The translations under genes and the position numbers were made by a program. Positions 1 to 9,135 of a stretch of 64,000 nt of DNA are shown here, piece by piece; within the stretch, counting starts at the first letter, position 1; each line of letters opens with the position of its first letter. The stretch covers positions 1 through 64,000 of the forward strand of contig CAVTPZ010000019.1 in the NCBI GenBank assembly GCA_963736685.1, given 5' to 3'. Below the pieces are notes generated by a model, which was not told where the DNA came from, searched no databases, and saw only the letters and a program-made list of their open reading frames with translations. Origin of the DNA: DASUPK01 sp963736685 (GTDB lineage: Bacteria; Actinomycetota; Thermoleophilia; Solirubrobacterales; 70-9).

Positions 1-1032
1 GTTCTCGCCAGCGGCGGCCGCCGCCTGCCGGAGTATTTGATCGACGCGGTTCGCAACGAGGTTGTCCCGCGTGGCACCGCCGCCGCCCCGTTCGTGCCCA
101 ACCAGCCCGATCTTCGCGGCCGCGCCCTCGCCCATCCGGTCTCGCCCCGAGCCGGCGCCGCCGAGGCTTGGCTCGTCGTGGTGCGGCGCTCCGGGGAGCT
201 CGGGGACTTCGAACGGCTCTGCGTGCAACAGGCCGCCATCGTCGTCGCACTGGAGCTGATGCGGGAGCGCGTCGCGAGGGAGACCGAGCGCCGCCTCTCC
301 GGCGAGGTTCTCGCGGCAACACTATCGGGACGGCTCGCGCCCGACGACATTCGTGACCGGCTCGCGCCGTTCGGAATCGGCGAGCGGGCGGTGGTGCTCG
401 CCTTCGAGCTCGGTGACGCGCCGGCGGCCGAACCGACGCTGGCCGAGCATCTCGCCAGCCAGAATCGGGCGGCCCTGGTGGCACCCCATCCGGCCGGCCG
501 GCGCGAGCTGCTCTGCGCCGTCGTCGATGGCGCCAAGGGGGATCCCCTCGAGGTCGCGAGCCAGGCGCGCGTGGCGGTGGAGAAGGTCCACGGCCCGACC
601 CGCGCTGCGACGAGCCGCTCGATGCCGACCGAGCGCGTCCGGCATTCCTTCCATGAGGCGCGCTGCGCGCTGGAGGCGACCGCCTTCGCCAACGGCGCCG
701 CGCCCGAGGTCGCCTCTCACCGGGATCTCGGCGCCTTCACGCTGCTTCTCTCCGTCCAGGACGGCGAGGCGCTGCGTCTCTACTGCGAGAGCGTCCTCGG
801 TCCGATCGAGGACTCCGACGAGCGCTACGCCGGCGAGCTGCTCCGCTCGCTCGAGGCGTACATCGACCGGAACGGTCACTGGGAGCGGGCGGCGGGGGAC
901 TGCTACTGCCATCGCCACACCCTCCGCTACCGGATCAAGCGCATCGAGGAGCTCACCGGCCGCGACCTGAGCCGGGCGAACGACCGGGTCGAGCTCTGGC
1001 TCGCCCTGCGGGCGCGGGAGCTGATCGCATGA
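1..1032 (+). CDS. PucR family transcriptional regulator, C-terminal part (5' end outside window)
   Basis: The reading frame is open from base 1, so the true start lies upstream; the first in-window start codon (TTG, 37) is probably internal. The last 60 residues are the PucR-type helix-turn-helix: HRHTLRYRIKRIEELTGRDL followed by a helix with DRVELWLALRA. The preceding part resembles the GGDEF-like middle domain of PucR/CdaR proteins. Such regulators respond to metabolites and usually control adjacent catabolic genes, here probably the saccharopine-dehydrogenase-like gene and alanine dehydrogenase downstream on the same strand. The recognition helix reads GDCYCHRHTL, where hydrophobic residues are more usual than the two cysteines. 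Confidence 0.85.
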   Translation, partial: VLASGGRRLPEYLIDAVRNEVVPRGTAAAPFVPNQPDLRGRALAHPVSPRAGAAEAWLVVVRRSGELGDFERLCVQQAAIVVALELMRERVARETERRLSGEVLAATLSGRLAPDDIRDRLAPFGIGERAVVLAFELGDAPAAEPTLAEHLASQNRAALVAPHPAGRRELLCAVVDGAKGDPLEVASQARVAVEKVHGPTRAATSRSMPTERVRHSFHEARCALEATAFANGAAPEVASHRDLGAFTLLLSVQDGEALRLYCESVLGPIEDSDERYAGELLRSLEAYIDRNGHWERAAGDCYCHRHTLRYRIKRIEELTGRDLSRANDRVELWLALRARELIA

Positions 1033-1090
1033 GACCAGCATCAAACGGCGGCTCCTCGGCTTCGCCTCCGGGGCCGCCTTGGAGGTCGCA

Positions 1091-2209
1091 ATGCGAGTAG
1101 CAGTCCTCGGCGCCGGTGGGACGATCGCGCCGGCGATCGTCCGGGACCTCGCGGAATCCGAGGAGGTCACGGCCATGCGGCTGCTCGACATCGACCTGCG
1201 AAAGGCCGAGGCGGTGGCGATGGAGCATGGGGGCGGAAAGGCGCAGGCCCGTCAGGCCGACGCCGCCGGCGATCTCGCGGAGCAGCTCGGGGGAATGGAG
1301 CTGCTCGTCAACTCGGCCGCCTACCGGATCAACCTCGCGGCCATGCGCGCCTGCCTCGACGCCGGCTGCCACTACATGGACCTCGGCGGCCTCTACCACG
1401 TGAGCGCGGAGCAGCTCCGGCTCTCCGGCGAGTTCGAGCAGCGCGGCAAGCTCGCGCTGCTCGGCATCGGCTCGGCGCCGGGCAAGACCAACCTGCTGGC
1501 GGCGCGGGCGGTGACCGAGCTGCCCGGCAAACCCATCTCGATCTCGGTGCTCGCCGGCGGCCGAGATCTGAAGCCGACGGGTGAGCTCAGCTTCCCGTAC
1601 GCCCTCCGGACGCTGCTCGACGAGATCACGATGCCGCCCATGGCGCTGATCAACGGCCGTGCCGAGGAGATGGAGCCGCTTCAGGAAGGGCCTCGCGTCG
1701 ACTTCGGCGACCCGATCGGCGAGGCCGAGACGATCTTCACCCTTCATTCGGAAGTCCTCACGTTCGGCAGCAGCTTCGGAGCGCCGAACGTCACCTTTGC
1801 GCTCTCGTTGCCGCCTGCGGTGCTCGAGAGCCTGAAGGAGCTGTCGGGGGCGAGCGAGGAGCGGATAGCCGAAGTTGCACGCTCTGCATCGCCCCCTTCA
1901 GCCACCACCACCTCGATCCACATCGTCGAGGTCACCGGGCCCGATTCGGTGATTCGCGCTCGCAGCGTGACGCCGCCGAACGAGGAGTGGGGCCTCGGAG
2001 GCGGCATCGTCTCCACGGCGACACCCGCCGCCGCCGCGGTCCGCCTGTTCGCCCGCGGCGCCATCACTAAGCGAGGCGCGCTGCCGCCGGAGGCCTGCAT
2101 CGACCCGGACGAGATGTTCGGCGAGCTCGAGGCCCGGGGCGTGCGGTTCGATGTCTCCACCGCGCCGCTCGACAAGGCGGCCACCCTCTCGACGAAGACC
2201 GGTTCATGA
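1091..2209 (+). CDS. Saccharopine dehydrogenase-like NAD(P)-binding protein
   Basis: The N-terminus MRVAVLGAGGTIAPAIVRDL is a GxGGxxG Rossmann fold of the saccharopine dehydrogenase superfamily, followed by a catalytic-type domain with GSAPGKTNL around residue 130. ATG 1091 is chosen over the upstream in-frame TTG (1079) because a perfect GGAGGT lies at 1081-1086. The stop overlaps the start of alanine dehydrogenase (ATGA), implying translational coupling. Substrate cannot be read from sequence; partnership with alanine dehydrogenase and an aldehyde dehydrogenase suggests amino-acid (possibly lysine-type) breakdown. Confidence 0.85.
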   Translation: MRVAVLGAGGTIAPAIVRDLAESEEVTAMRLLDIDLRKAEAVAMEHGGGKAQARQADAAGDLAEQLGGMELLVNSAAYRINLAAMRACLDAGCHYMDLGGLYHVSAEQLRLSGEFEQRGKLALLGIGSAPGKTNLLAARAVTELPGKPISISVLAGGRDLKPTGELSFPYALRTLLDEITMPPMALINGRAEEMEPLQEGPRVDFGDPIGEAETIFTLHSEVLTFGSSFGAPNVTFALSLPPAVLESLKELSGASEERIAEVARSASPPSATTTSIHIVEVTGPDSVIRARSVTPPNEEWGLGGGIVSTATPAAAAVRLFARGAITKRGALPPEACIDPDEMFGELEARGVRFDVSTAPLDKAATLSTKTGS

Positions 2210-3336
2210 AGGTCGGGGTCCCCACCGAGATCAAGGACGACGAGTACCGCGTCGCACTCACGCCCGCGGGCGCGCGCGAGCTCCGCGAGCATGGGCACGA
2301 GGTTCTGCTGCAGGCCGGGGCGGGGGAGGGGAGCGCGATCACCGACGAGGCGTACTCGGCGCAGGGTGTGACGATCCTCCCGGATGCCGACGCCGTCTTC
2401 GATCAGGCCGAGATGGTCCTCGGCGTCAAGGAGCCGCAGCCCGAGGAGGTGCAGCTGCTCCGCCCGGAGCACACCCTCTTCACCTACCTGCACCTTGCGC
2501 CGGACCCCGAGCTCACCAAGGGGCTCCAGGAGAGCGGCGCGACCTGCGTGGCCTACGAGACCGTCGAGGACTCCCAGGGCCGCCTGCCGCTGCTCGCGCC
2601 GATGAGCGAGGTGGCGGGCAAGATCGCCACCCAGGCGGGAGCCTTCTTCCTCGAGAAGCCGCTGGGGGGCCGCGGGATCCTGCTCGGCGGGGTCCCGGGC
2701 GTCGCGCCGGCGAACGTGATGGTGATCGGCGGTGGCGCCGTCGGCATGCACGCCGGCTTCATCGCGATCGGGATGGAGGCGGACGTCTTCGTCTACGACG
2801 TCTCGATCGACAAGCTGCGCGAGCTCGACGTCGCCTTCGGGGGACGCGCCTCGACCGTCTTCTCCTCGACACTCGCGATCGAGGAGATGCTGCCGCGGGC
2901 GGATCTGGTGATCGGGGCGGTCCTGGTCCACGGGGCCAAGGCGCCCTACGTGGTCCGCAAGGAGCAGCTCAAGCTGATGAAGAAGAACGCCGTGCTGGTC
3001 GACGTCGCGATCGACCAGGGCGGCTGCTTCGAGACCTCACATCCGACCACTCATCGCGACCCTGTCTTCGAGGTCGACGGGATCACTCACTACTGCGTCG
3101 CGAACATGCCCGGTGCCGTCCCGATCACCTCGACATATGCACTGACCAACGCCACTCTTCCGTACGTCCTGGCCCTGGCGGACCACGGCGTCGCGGAGGC
3201 GGCCCGCCGAGATCCGGGTCTGAGACTCGGGATCAACGTCGCCGCCGGCACTGTCACTCATCCCGCCGTCGCGGAAGCCGTCGGGGTGGACCACACGCCG
3301 GTCGAGGACGTGCTCGGCAGCAAAGAGAAAGTCTGA
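2206..3336 (+). CDS. ald: Alanine dehydrogenase
   Basis: 376 residues, full length for the family. It catalyses reversible NAD-dependent oxidative deamination of L-alanine to pyruvate and ammonia in the cytoplasm. The substrate-binding lysine (K75 in GVKEPQ) and catalytic histidine (H96 in TYLHLA) fall at the canonical positions. The NAD-binding motif is VIGGGAVGMHAG near residue 170, and the family signature ANMPGAVPITSTYALTNATL is present near residue 300. It starts inside the stop of the preceding gene (ATGA overlap), so the two are co-translated. Confidence 0.96.
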   Translation: MKVGVPTEIKDDEYRVALTPAGARELREHGHEVLLQAGAGEGSAITDEAYSAQGVTILPDADAVFDQAEMVLGVKEPQPEEVQLLRPEHTLFTYLHLAPDPELTKGLQESGATCVAYETVEDSQGRLPLLAPMSEVAGKIATQAGAFFLEKPLGGRGILLGGVPGVAPANVMVIGGGAVGMHAGFIAIGMEADVFVYDVSIDKLRELDVAFGGRASTVFSSTLAIEEMLPRADLVIGAVLVHGAKAPYVVRKEQLKLMKKNAVLVDVAIDQGGCFETSHPTTHRDPVFEVDGITHYCVANMPGAVPITSTYALTNATLPYVLALADHGVAEAARRDPGLRLGINVAAGTVTHPAVAEAVGVDHTPVEDVLGSKEKV

Positions 3337-3360
3337 GCGGCTCGGGGTTCGACCTACGCG

Positions 3361-4723
3361 TTACTTCAGGACGCGGATCAACTTCTTGTTGACGAACTCG
3401 TCCATCCCGTACGGGCCGAGCTCGCGTCCGAAGCCGGAACGCTTGACACCCCCGAACGGCAACTCGGCGCCGTCAGCAAGGACGCCGTTCACGAAGACCA
3501 TGCCGGCGTCGATGTCGTTGGCGACGCGGTCGCCCTGCTCGGGGTCGGTCGTGAAGACGTAGGAGCCGAGGCCGAATGGTGTGTCGTTCGCAACCCGGAC
3601 CGCCTCCTCCTCGGACGAAACCCTGTAGACGCTCGCGACGGGCCCGAAGAACTCCTCCCGGTAGGCGTCGCTCTCGGGATTGATGCCGGTGAGGATCGTC
3701 GGGCCGAAGAAGTTGTCCTTCCGGTCGCCATCGAGAACGGCCTGAGCGCCCTGGGCCTTCGCGCGGTCGATCTGGTCCTGAAGGCGCTCCGCCGCCGTCG
3801 AGGACGAGAGTGGCCCCATCGCCGAGTCGGTCGACCGGATCCCCGGGCTCCACCTCCTTCATCTTCTCCGTCAGCTTCGAAAGGAAGTCGTCATAGAGCT
3901 CGTCCACGACGATGAAGCGCTTCGCGGCGTTGCACGACTGGCCGGTGTTGTCGAGGCGCGCTTCCACCGCGGCGTCGACGACCTCGTCGAGATTCTGGGT
4001 CGCGAGCACGATGAACGGGTCGGAGCCTCCCATCTCGAGGACCACCTTCTTGAGGTTCCGCCCGGCGACCTCGGCGACCGCGGCGCCGGCTCGCTCGGAA
4101 CCGGTGACCGAGACGCCCCGTACGCGCGGGTCGGGGATCACCTTCTCGGCGATCTGCTCGTGGGTCGCAAAGATCGTCTGGTAGGCGCCCTCCGGAAGGC
4201 CGATCTCGTCGTACATCTCCTGGATCGCCTCGGCCGACTCCGGGCACTGGGGCGCCGGCTTCAGCAGGATCGGGTTGCCGACGATCAGGTTCGGTCCGGC
4301 GAAGCGGGCCACCTGGTAGTACGGGAAGTTCCAGGGCATGATTCCGAGCAGCGGCCCCATCGCCGAGCGGCGGATCACCGCCGTGCCCTCGCCCGCAAGC
4401 AACTCGATCGGCTCGTCCTTGAGGAAGTCCTCCGCACGATCGGCGTAGTAGGAGTAGATATCGCCGCAGAAGTCGACCTCGCCGAGGGCCTGCTCCATGG
4501 GCTTCCCCATCTCCTTCACTGCGATTGCGGCAAGCGCCTCACGTCGCTCGAGGTGGAGCTCGCCGACGCGCTTGATCTTCTCGGCGCGCTCGGCCACGGA
4601 GAGCGAACTGAGCGCTTCACGCGCCTCCCAGGACCTGGCGATAGCGGCATCGAGGTCGCCGTCTGAGATCTCTGGATACTGCTCGAGCTGCTCGCCGGTG
4701 GCTGGGTTGACGACCGCGTACAT
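3361..4723 (-). pseudogene. NAD(P)-dependent aldehyde dehydrogenase (succinate-semialdehyde dehydrogenase-like), interrupted by a frameshift
   Basis: The N-terminal part (4723 to about 3835) carries NPATGE, PWNFPYYQ, the catalytic glutamate (LEMGGSDP) and the catalytic cysteine (NTGQSCNAAKRF). The C-terminal part (3361-3819) continues the fold in another frame with MGPLSSS, EEFFGPVASVY and PFGGVKRSGFGRE. Dropping one C from the CC near 3834-3835 restores an unbroken join reading GDPVDDSAMGPL, so this is a single +1 indel in an otherwise conserved gene. ATG 4723 gives the family N-terminus; a TTG six bases upstream is an alternative. The product would oxidise a semialdehyde to the acid. Real pseudogene and consensus error are both possible. 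Confidence 0.85.
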
Positions 4724-4862
4724 GCTCAACTTGATCAACTCCTTGTCTGCTCGCTCCTCCACGGACTCCAGCCCGGGGACTCTCCGCGCCAAGTCTATCC
4801 CCGGCGATGCCAGGCCGGAGAGTCACGAACTGCGAAGCCCGATCCGTTGCCGTCAGGCGCGG

Positions 4863-5663
4863 CTACGAGACGGGCGAAGAGCTCCGGGAGGAGCGCCGGC
4901 GGATCAGGAGCACCAGGCCACCGATGAGGATGACGCCTCCCACGGCGAACGGCCACCAGGGCACGCCGCCTCCTCCTCCGGACCCGCCTCCCCCTGACGA
5001 CAGTTGCGGCTCGGCCGCGGCGAGGCCGCCCGGCAGCACCTGGGCGAGGAAACGGCCATAGGCATGCGCCCCGGCGAAGTTGGGATGGAAGAGGTCCGGT
5101 AGGAACCAGGCGCCGGGCGCGGGATCGGCCCGGTGGTGCGGGAGGGAGTGGTGGACCCAGTCGAGCAGCTTGACCTGGTCCGGGTGGTCCTTGGCGGCCT
5201 TGACGAGCACGTCGGTGTCGGGGGCCGGCGGGTGACCGGTGTCGGCGTCGTAGGCGGTGACCAGGACCAGCTTTCGCTTCGGCCCGATCACCTTGAGCGC
5301 GAACTTGATCAGGTCGTCGTTGACGCCGCCATTGCCGTAGGCGTTCAGCAGGATCAGCTTCGGCAGCTTGCCCTGATTCCGCAGGTCGCGGGCGACCCAG
5401 ATGCTCTGCTTGAAACCGCGACAGCCCAGGGCGTTGACGTCGAACCCGACTCGGGTCAGATCGGGGATCGGCAGAAGCATCGTCGAGTCGCCGATTGCGA
5501 TCGGCGGCGGCCCATGCCCGGTGCCGTACGGATTCCTCTGGGCCTGCCCGGTGTGCACGTGGCCACAGCCGAATTCCGGCTCGCCGACCGCCGAGGCGGC
5601 GCTCGCCTGCCAGAGGCCGAGCACGATGACGCCGAGAGCCAGCAACCCCGCCTTCGTCTTCAC
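4863..5663 (-). CDS. Membrane-anchored SGNH-fold hydrolase/O-acyl esterase-like protein
   Basis: 266 residues: N-terminal signal segment, an SGNH domain (GDS serine motif in IAIGDSTMLLPIP near residue 57; D-x-x-H motif PDLFHPN near 195), a Gly/Ser linker, then a C-terminal transmembrane helix and basic tail (RRRSSR). The architecture suggests a wall-facing catalytic domain tethered to the membrane. Start is GTG 5663, 15 bases after the stop of the Cys-rich lipoprotein gene, so the two are probably cotranscribed. It is paralogous to the proteins at 9068-9766 and 9745-10425 (shared VGF-VNA-GCRGF block). It may add or remove acyl groups on surface glycans together with the MBOAT protein; substrate unknown. 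Confidence 0.75.
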   Translation of the reverse strand: MKTKAGLLALGVIVLGLWQASAASAVGEPEFGCGHVHTGQAQRNPYGTGHGPPPIAIGDSTMLLPIPDLTRVGFDVNALGCRGFKQSIWVARDLRNQGKLPKLILLNAYGNGGVNDDLIKFALKVIGPKRKLVLVTAYDADTGHPPAPDTDVLVKAAKDHPDQVKLLDWVHHSLPHHRADPAPGAWFLPDLFHPNFAGAHAYGRFLAQVLPGGLAAAEPQLSSGGGGSGGGGGVPWWPFAVGGVILIGGLVLLIRRRSSRSSSPVS

Positions 5664-5678
5664 CCTCGTCGCCCCAGC

Positions 5679-6062
5679 CTAGAAATTCTGCGTGTAGGTG
5701 CTCTTGATCTCGACGTCGCCCTTGCGGCAATCAGCCGTGGCGTTGAACTGGACGCCCGGCACGGACTGGCGCGGTCCCTCGGTGCAGTCGAACCCCTCGA
5801 CGGCCGTCTTGCAGGTGCCGCCTGCGCCGCCGCTCTGGAGGCGGCAGTGGTGGTAGGCGATCACGACCTTCTCGGCCTGCCCGCAGCTCACCCCGGCCAC
5901 CTGGATCGAGGTGACGTAGGAGGCGCCGAGCTCCTGTTGGCGGCCGTTGATGTCACAGGAGCGCAGGGCGGCCGCGGTCGTGCTGCTGCTGTCGGACGAG
6001 CCGCCGCCGCAGCCCGCGAGCAACGCGGCGGCGAGGATGATGAGGAGCGCAAGCCGTTTCAA
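5679..6062 (-). CDS. Small Cys-rich lipoprotein of unknown function
   Basis: 127 residues starting with TTG 6062. The signal peptide ends in lipobox LLAGC, followed by a Gly/Ser/Thr linker and a compact domain with six further cysteines (SCDING...VSCGQAEKV...YHHCR...GTCKT...FDCTEG...ADCRKG). The mature domain is clearly homologous to the protein encoded divergently at 6139-6534 (shared LGASYVTS, QCR/HCR, TYTQN end), so this is a duplicated pair. TAGACT lies 9 bases upstream of the start, suggesting a near-leaderless transcript. Function unknown; the cysteines probably form disulfides outside the membrane. Confidence 0.7.
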   Translation of the reverse strand: MKRLALLIILAAALLAGCGGGSSDSSSTTAAALRSCDINGRQQELGASYVTSIQVAGVSCGQAEKVVIAYHHCRLQSGGAGGTCKTAVEGFDCTEGPRQSVPGVQFNATADCRKGDVEIKSTYTQNF

Positions 6063-6138
6063 GATCGCGCCAGTCTAGTTGCGCCTGCGGCAACCGGGCA
6101 TTGGCGCCACGGGCCATCGCTGTAGGATCGCGCCCATC

Positions 6139-6534
6139 TTGAGGAAGTCGCTGACAGGGGCGCTCGCGCTCGCGGGCCTGATGACCGCCCTGCTCGTGTC
6201 GAGCGGCAGCGCCTCGCCGATCGCTCACACTGCGAGTTTCTCTCCCTGCAACATCGACGGGAAGCAGCAGAACCTCGGGGCCTCCTACGTCACCTCACTC
6301 AAGGTCCAGGGCGTCGGCTGCGTGAAGGGCGAGAAGGTGATCACCGCCTACCACCAGTGCCGCCACCAGAACGGAGGCCCGGCCGGCACCTGCGGGTCGA
6401 CGCTGCTCGGCTTCAAGTGCAAGGACGGCAAGCGGACCGGCGTGCCGAACGTCCAGTACAACGCCACCGCCAAGTGTCACAAGGTCTCGAACGCGTCCAA
6501 GCGCGTGAAGAGCCGCTACACCCAGAACGACTGA
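6139..6534 (+). CDS. Secreted Cys-rich protein, divergent paralog of the adjacent lipoprotein
   Basis: A signal peptide (LALAGLMTALLVSSGSASP) precedes a mature domain with SPCNIDGKQQNLGASYVTSL, QCRHQNG, GTCGST, FKCKDG and KSRYTQND, matching the lipoprotein at 5679-6062 along its whole mature length. Unlike that paralog there is no lipobox cysteine, so the product should be released. TTG 6139 is preferred because it begins the signal peptide; an upstream in-frame TTG (6079) would add an atypical extension into the divergent gene's promoter. Function unknown. Confidence 0.65.
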   Translation: MRKSLTGALALAGLMTALLVSSGSASPIAHTASFSPCNIDGKQQNLGASYVTSLKVQGVGCVKGEKVITAYHQCRHQNGGPAGTCGSTLLGFKCKDGKRTGVPNVQYNATAKCHKVSNASKRVKSRYTQND

Positions 6535-6537
6535 GGG

Positions 6538-6630
6538 GCCACCAGGCCGCTCCACCTTGGAGCGGAGGGCGAAGCCCGTAGCGACTCATGTCGGGCGGCC
6601 GTTCGTGGCCCCCGATCTGATGGCGAAGCC
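6538..6630 (+). repeat. Dispersed structured 3'-end repeat, copy A
   Basis: About 93 bp directly after the stop codon of the Cys-rich gene (TGA 6532-6534). It starts GCCACCAGGCCGCTCCA and ends GATGGCGAAGCC. It contains the perfect hairpin CCGCTCCA-cct-TGGAGCGG and the small hairpin GGGC-gaa-GCCC. The first 64 bases differ from copy B (30255-30346, opposite strand) at three positions. Copy C at 53734-53823 is more diverged. Confidence 0.8.
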
Positions 6631-6657
6631 GTGAAGCAGCAGGTCGATCCCGGTGCC

Positions 6658-7737
6658 TCAGTAGTCGAAGTCCCGATCGATCGCCGCCAGCACCAGGTCC
6701 GCCGCCACCGACGAGCCGTCCTCATTGAGGTGGATGCCGTCGGACATCCGCACGATCGTGTCCTTGCCGTCGATCGGGATCGAGTCGCGGTAGATGTCCC
6801 CCGGCGTGAAGGTCGGGATCAGGTCGACGACGCGAACTGCCCCGCCGCGCTTTGCGGCCTCGGCGCGGATCGCCTGATTGACGTCGTCGGCGATCGGCTT
6901 GCGGGCTGGGTCGCGCTGGGTCGGCACCGTGAGCCAGTAGATCCGCTGCACGCCCCCGCTCAGGTAGTTGTCCATCATCTGGCCGACGCGCGAGGAGAAG
7001 ATCGCCTCCCAGGCCGGGCCGCAGCAGCTCACCTGCCGCCCGCTGGGCCCGGGCATCGGATAGCCCTCGTTCGCGCCGATGAAGAGGACGACGGCGTTCG
7101 GATCGTCGTCTGCCGCCTGGGTGCTCGAGAGCTTGCCCCAGTCGACCAGGCCCGTGTTTGAGATCCCGGTGGCGAGATGCGGATCGCGGGTGACCTGGAC
7201 GGAGGCGCCCTGGTCGGCGAGCTTGCGGGCGATCTCGATGTCGAGCGGCGTGGAAAGCGAGTCCCCGGTGACGAGGAGCCGGTCGAGCGGCTGTGGAGTG
7301 GTCGGCACCTGGACCGTCGGCCTGCCCGCCCCGCCGGGAGCAGCCCGGAAGCCCTGGCCCGAGAGCTGCTGATCGGGCGAGAGCCAGGACGTGAGGTCGC
7401 GGCGAGTGTCGGCGAGCGGGAGCTGGTCCGAAATCCATCCCGCAGGCCCGCCGATGGCCTTGACGATGTCCTGGCCGAGGCCGGGCTTGAGCTCGTCCGC
7501 CGCCTTCCGCACCGAGCCCCCGGCGAAGATCAGCAGCAGGAAGGTCGTCAGGGCAACCGCCTTGACCGCGTCCCAGGCGGTGAAGCGCCGGAGGTCCCAG
7601 CGGTCGAACCGGCCCATCAGGCTGTCGTCGCCGTGGGGCTCGCCCTCGCGGCCGGGCCGGGACTCAGCCTCCATCTCGGCGATCGTCTCGAATTCGCCTG
7701 ACCCTGCTCGCGACCGTCTTTTCGTTGTGTCTGCCAT
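6658..7737 (-). CDS. SGNH-fold protein partnered with MBOAT acyltransferase (AlgJ/AlgX- or DUF459-like)
   Basis: 359 residues: basic cytoplasmic N-terminus, one transmembrane helix (AVKAVALTTFLLLIFAGG, about residues 58-75), then an extracytoplasmic SGNH domain with LLVTGDSLS (serine), VLFIGANEGYP (oxyanion block) and SDGIHLNEDGS (catalytic Asp/His). Its ATG follows the stop of the MBOAT gene with no gap (TAG then ATG), so the pair is coupled. By analogy with AlgI/AlgJ, the MBOAT would move acyl groups across the membrane and this protein would transfer them to a surface polymer; the polymer is not identifiable. Confidence 0.8.
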   Translation of the reverse strand: MADTTKRRSRAGSGEFETIAEMEAESRPGREGEPHGDDSLMGRFDRWDLRRFTAWDAVKAVALTTFLLLIFAGGSVRKAADELKPGLGQDIVKAIGGPAGWISDQLPLADTRRDLTSWLSPDQQLSGQGFRAAPGGAGRPTVQVPTTPQPLDRLLVTGDSLSTPLDIEIARKLADQGASVQVTRDPHLATGISNTGLVDWGKLSSTQAADDDPNAVVLFIGANEGYPMPGPSGRQVSCCGPAWEAIFSSRVGQMMDNYLSGGVQRIYWLTVPTQRDPARKPIADDVNQAIRAEAAKRGGAVRVVDLIPTFTPGDIYRDSIPIDGKDTIVRMSDGIHLNEDGSSVAADLVLAAIDRDFDY

Positions 7738-9135
7738 CTAGAAGCGGAAGTAGATGAAGGGGGGGACGCCCTGGCTCGGGACCGTCGCGCCGACGACCAG
7801 GACGACGACGGCGAGGGCCACGCCGAGAAGCAGGGGCCGCAGCCGGCCGATCCGCAGCTCGATGCCCTCCATGGGGCGCTCGGGCAGCAGCTGGAGCCCG
7901 ATCACGAGGAGGATCGCCCCGACCACCGGCACCGAATAGAGCGTCGCCGGCCCGGAGCGGACCAGCGCGGACATGTAGTCGCCGAAAACGCTGAGGTCGG
8001 TCGAGCGGAAGAGGATCCAGCCGAGGACGATCAGGTTGAAGGTGACAAACCAGCGCAGCCAGCCGGGAAAGATCCGCCCGAGCCGTCCGTTGATCGCGTG
8101 CTCGGCCGAGAGGCCGGTCCCCTGGTACGCGCCCCAGAGGACGAAGTTCCAGGCCGCGCCGTGCCAGAGGCCGCCGAGCGTCATGGTCAGCATCAGGTTG
8201 ATGTAGGTCCTCGCGCGGCCCTTGCGGTTGCCGCCGAGCGGGATGTAGAGGTAATCGCGGAGGAAGCGCGACAGGGTCATGTGCCAGCGGCGCCAGAAGT
8301 CGCGGAAGCCGGTTGCCCGGTAGGGGCTGTTGAAGTTCTGCGGGAAGACGAAGCCCATCAGCAGGGCGAGGCCGATCGCCATGTCCGTGTAGCCGGAGAA
8401 GTCGCAGTAGATCTGGGCGGCGTAGGCGTAGGCGCCGAGGATCGCATCGGGCGCGCTGTACGCCTGCGGCACCGCGAACACCTTGTCCACCACCTCCCGC
8501 GCCAGGTAGTCGGCGATCATGACCTTCTTGATCAGCCCGAGGGCGATCAGGGTCAGCCCGGCGCCGACCGCCACATGGTTGGGGTCCCTCGGCTTTCGGA
8601 GCTGAGGCAGGAACTCGCTCGCACGGACGATCGGCCCTGCGACGAGGTGGGGGAAGAAGCTCAGGTAGATGGCGGCGTCGAGCAGGGAGGCCGGCTCGGT
8701 CTGGCGCCGCTTGACGTCGACCACATAGGTGACGGCCTGGAAGCTGAAGAAGCTGACCCCGACGGGCAGCGCGATCGTGACCAGCGGCAGGGGCATGCCG
8801 AGGCCGATCGAGTCGAGGACGTCGGAGACATCGGAGACGAAGAACCCGTAGTACTTGAAGACAGCGAGGATCCCCAGGTCGAAGACCACTCCGGCCGCCG
8901 TGAACCATTTCCGCAGCCGCTCGTCGTCGGTGCGATGGATGGCGACGACGGCGAGCTGGCTGACCAGGGTGATCGCGGCGAGCAGCAGGCAGAACCGCGG
9001 ATCGGCCGCCGCGTAGAAGACATAACTTGCCACGACGATGAACGGCTTCCAGATCTGCTGCCGTGGCATGAGCGCCCACGAGAGGGCCAGGACGATCGCA
9101 AAAAAGATCGCGAACTCGACGGTCGGGAAGAGCAC
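7738..9135 (-). CDS. MBOAT family O-acyltransferase (AlgI-like)
   Basis: About 465 residues with many transmembrane helices. The MBOAT core is plain: YCDFSGYTDMAIG, FNSPYRATGFRDFWRRWHMT, YIPLGGNRKG and the active-site histidine block GGLWHGAAWNFVLWG. GTG 9135 is chosen because it yields the usual N-terminus (VLFPTVEFAIFF) and because TACCCT (9143-9148) lies seven bases upstream, fitting leaderless expression. An open frame continues to 9252 but would add a non-membrane extension. The gene is followed immediately by the SGNH partner. Its 5' end overlaps the divergent SGNH gene. Confidence 0.93.
   Translation of the reverse strand: MLFPTVEFAIFFAIVLALSWALMPRQQIWKPFIVVASYVFYAAADPRFCLLLAAITLVSQLAVVAIHRTDDERLRKWFTAAGVVFDLGILAVFKYYGFFVSDVSDVLDSIGLGMPLPLVTIALPVGVSFFSFQAVTYVVDVKRRQTEPASLLDAAIYLSFFPHLVAGPIVRASEFLPQLRKPRDPNHVAVGAGLTLIALGLIKKVMIADYLAREVVDKVFAVPQAYSAPDAILGAYAYAAQIYCDFSGYTDMAIGLALLMGFVFPQNFNSPYRATGFRDFWRRWHMTLSRFLRDYLYIPLGGNRKGRARTYINLMLTMTLGGLWHGAAWNFVLWGAYQGTGLSAEHAINGRLGRIFPGWLRWFVTFNLIVLGWILFRSTDLSVFGDYMSALVRSGPATLYSVPVVGAILLVIGLQLLPERPMEGIELRIGRLRPLLLGVALAVVVLVVGATVPSQGVPPFIYFRF

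Noticed and set aside
6516..6725. Minus-strand frame sharing the peptide SLRASPSAPRWSGLV with a frame at 30183-30512
   Set aside because: The similarity comes from the dispersed DNA repeat, not from conserved protein; the frames are not coding.
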